A DNA stretch of 64,000 bases, from contig NC_007426.1 of the NCBI RefSeq assembly GCF_000026045.1, forward strand, positions 868,001-932,000. Direction: 5' to 3'. The position numbers were made by a program, and so were the translations under genes. Positions 62,361 through 64,000 of the stretch are shown here, piece after piece. The notes beneath the pieces were generated by a model. That model worked only from the letters and a program-made list of their open reading frames with translations, had not been told where the DNA came from and did no database searches. The DNA comes from Natronomonas pharaonis DSM 2160. Lineage in GTDB: Archaea; Halobacteriota; Halobacteria; Halobacteriales; Haloarculaceae. Position 1 is the stretch's first letter. The number at the start of each line of letters is the position of its first letter.

Positions 62361-64000
62361 TCCTCTCTTGCGTTCGACGGGAGCCTGAGCACGACCCGGG
62401 TGCCGCCGAGGTCGCTCGTTCCGAAGTCGAGTTCGCCGCCGTATGCCTCGATGACCCATCTAGCGACCCACAGGCCGATCCCGGTCGTGTGTTCCAACTG
62501 CGTAATCTCGCGCTCGCCGGTGATTATTTTCCGTGCCGTTTCGGGGATACCGGGGCCGTCGTCGTCGATCCACAGCTCCGTAACCGCCGTATCGTCGGTC
62601 TCTCCGACGGTCACCCGAACGCTCGGCTCGTCGCCGTTGTGTACGATGGCGTTCTCGATGACGTGTTCGAGAACGGTCTCGAACCGGGAGTCGACCACGG
62701 CTGTCTCCGCTGGTGGAACCGACCGGTCGATGGTCGCCGACGGATACCGCGCCTTGAGTTGTTCGCTGACGCGTTCGACGAACGGGGCGAGTGCAGCTTC
62801 CTCCAGCCCCGGGCCCACGTTCCGGCCGACGACGTTTCGGAGCTCGTTTGCGTCCGCCGCAAGCGACACGAGCTCGTCGGCCGTCTCGAAGATGCGCTCC
62901 GCGTAGTCGACGTGTTCCGGGTCGTCGAGCTCGGCGGCCAACAGCTCCGCAAAGCCGCGAACGACGTTGAGGTCGTTTCTGAGGTTGTGTCTGAGGATGC
63001 GGTTCGTGACACGGAGATACCGCTCGCGCTCGTTTTGTTCGGTGATGTCGGTGTAGATACCGAACACGTGGTCGGTCTCGCCGGTCTGGTAGACGAAGCC
63101 ACGGAAGAGGAACTGCCGGGGGCCGGAGACGGTTCGGCGTCGTATCTCTCGGGTCGCAACACCGTCGCTTTTGAGCATCTCCCGAAGCTCGTCGGCGGTT
63201 TCGGCGCGGCTTTCCGGGACGATAACGTCGCCGGCCTTCTGTCCCACTACCGAGGACGATTCGTATCCAAAGACGGACTCGAACGCCGAGTTGACGCCTT
63301 CAATGCGGACCTCTTCATCGTCGATGGTAGCCTCGACGACAGGGTCGGGTATCCGCTCGAAGAGTTCTGCAAACCGGTCTCGCTCGGTCGATAGCTCTGC
63401 CTTCGTCGCGGCTAGCTCCCGAATGTCGTCGACTGAGGCGACGACTCCGCCGTTCTCAAGCGGTGCGACCGTCACTTCCGCAAGCCGAGGGTCGCCCCCT
63501 GCGGTGTGTGCGGTCGCCTCGATTGTTCGTTGTCCGTCTGTCGCCGCCTCTCCGGTTGGCTTGGCGTCAGGGAACACCGACGTAACCGACTCACCGACCA
63601 AGTCCTCACGGTCATAGCCGAGCCACTCGGCCAGCGGCGCCGTGAGGTACGTAATCCTCCCGTCGGCGTCGGCGAGGTATATCATGTCCTCGGTACTTTC
63701 CAACACCGTCTCGTATGTTTTCAGCGTCGACAGCCGCGCTGCCCGGTCGAGAGCGGCCGCTGCGGTTGTCGCCAACAGCTCTACGACGGATTCATCCGAG
63801 CCGTCGAACGCCCCGGGCGTCTCGGAGCCAACGCTGAGAACGCCGTGGTCGCCCATCGGAACTGCGATGGCAGACCGGACCGACCCATAATCGTAGGCGT
63901 CGATGCGCTCGATGTCGTCGTAGGTCTTCGGCTCCCCGCTCTCAAACACCGACCCGATGAGCCCTTCACCGACCTCGTACGTCGGCGGTTCGCCGACCAG
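62357..64000 (-). CDS. Sensor histidine kinase with GAF and PAS domains (N-terminus beyond window)
   Basis: The reading frame is open to the right window edge; 547 codons are visible. From the left of the protein: the end of a GAF domain (GEGLIGSVFESGEP, then YGSVRSAIAVPMGDHGVLSVGS), two PAS domains (TLKTYETVLESTEDMIYLADADGRITYLT and RFAELFERIPDPVVEATIDDE), a HisKA (RILRHNLRNDLNVVRGF) and an HATPase domain with N-box ENAIVHNGD and DDGPGIPE. It is the haloarchaeal HNLRN type, like the kinases at 4692 and 44252. The stop overlaps the regulator's stop by four bases. Confidence 0.9.
   Translation of the reverse strand: MVGEPPTYEVGEGLIGSVFESGEPKTYDDIERIDAYDYGSVRSAIAVPMGDHGVLSVGSETPGAFDGSDESVVELLATTAAAALDRAARLSTLKTYETVLESTEDMIYLADADGRITYLTAPLAEWLGYDREDLVGESVTSVFPDAKPTGEAATDGQRTIEATAHTAGGDPRLAEVTVAPLENGGVVASVDDIRELAATKAELSTERDRFAELFERIPDPVVEATIDDEEVRIEGVNSAFESVFGYESSSVVGQKAGDVIVPESRAETADELREMLKSDGVATREIRRRTVSGPRQFLFRGFVYQTGETDHVFGIYTDITEQNERERYLRVTNRILRHNLRNDLNVVRGFAELLAAELDDPEHVDYAERIFETADELVSLAADANELRNVVGRNVGPGLEEAALAPFVERVSEQLKARYPSATIDRSVPPAETAVVDSRFETVLEHVIENAIVHNGDEPSVRVTVGETDDTAVTELWIDDDGPGIPETARKIITGEREITQLEHTTGIGLWVARWVIEAYGGELDFGTSDLGGTRVVLRLPSNARED

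Overview
This window is high-GC DNA from a halophilic archaeon (class Halobacteria). The predicted proteins are rich in Asp and Glu. Several promoters have TATA boxes about 25 nt upstream of the ATG, implying leaderless transcripts. The gene content is haloarchaeal: archaeosortase A, diphthine synthase, archaeal Trm5, Tat-exported lipoproteins, a HemAT-type aerotaxis transducer, a TbsP-like regulator, a nitric oxide synthase oxygenase and orphan IS1341-type TnpB elements. A Natronomonas-like species is my inference from the combination of NOS, an NP1902A-type F420 oxidoreductase and ArtA; no database was searched.

Layout. 1-3118 holds most of a very large secreted surface protein, cut by the window start. 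3160-4590 is a tnpB element. 4692-10325 carries a histidine kinase, glutamate dehydrogenase with a tiny zinc-ribbon gene in front of it, a DCC thiol oxidoreductase and CstA. 10476-13070 is a mechanosensitive channel gene destroyed by two tnpB insertions. 13075-19468 has an ArsA-like ATPase, a CobW-type GTPase, UspA and NhaC. 19495-19990 is a coding-free, palindrome-ended element. 20101-30713 is a mixed block: Rieske protein, membrane proteins, ArsR-type regulator, gamma-glutamyltransferase, a pseudo-receiver/KaiC-like pair, a histidine kinase and a 5'-nucleotidase. 30825-32262 is another tnpB element. 32498-42423 includes a lipoprotein, the HemAT transducer, a metallophosphoesterase, an acyl-CoA dehydrogenase and archaeosortase A. 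42500-48970 includes a pilin-like protein, a 7TM histidine kinase, DphB, Trm5 and tRNA-Thr. 49016-55581 has a HiPIP lipoprotein, a fourth tnpB element, UspA, an AI-2E-type exporter and a HAD/MBL pair. 55743-60271 is a four-gene redox/TPP cluster. The window ends with NOS, the TbsP-like regulator and a histidine kinase cut by the window edge.

How genes may work together. Archaeosortase A processes surface proteins with a C-terminal tripartite signal. Candidate clients here are the large cohesin/CARDB protein (C-terminus outside the window) and the pilin-like protein, which ends in an AGF-type variant of that signal. Gas and redox biology recurs: NOS, a globin-coupled transducer, HiPIP, Rieske, and four histidine kinases with PAS or GAF sensing. 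The mobile fraction is entirely IS200/IS605-related. It has four tnpB genes with all RuvC residues intact, no tnpA in the window, a degenerate tnpB tail and one non-coding derivative. Their structured ends are the strongest non-coding signals here.
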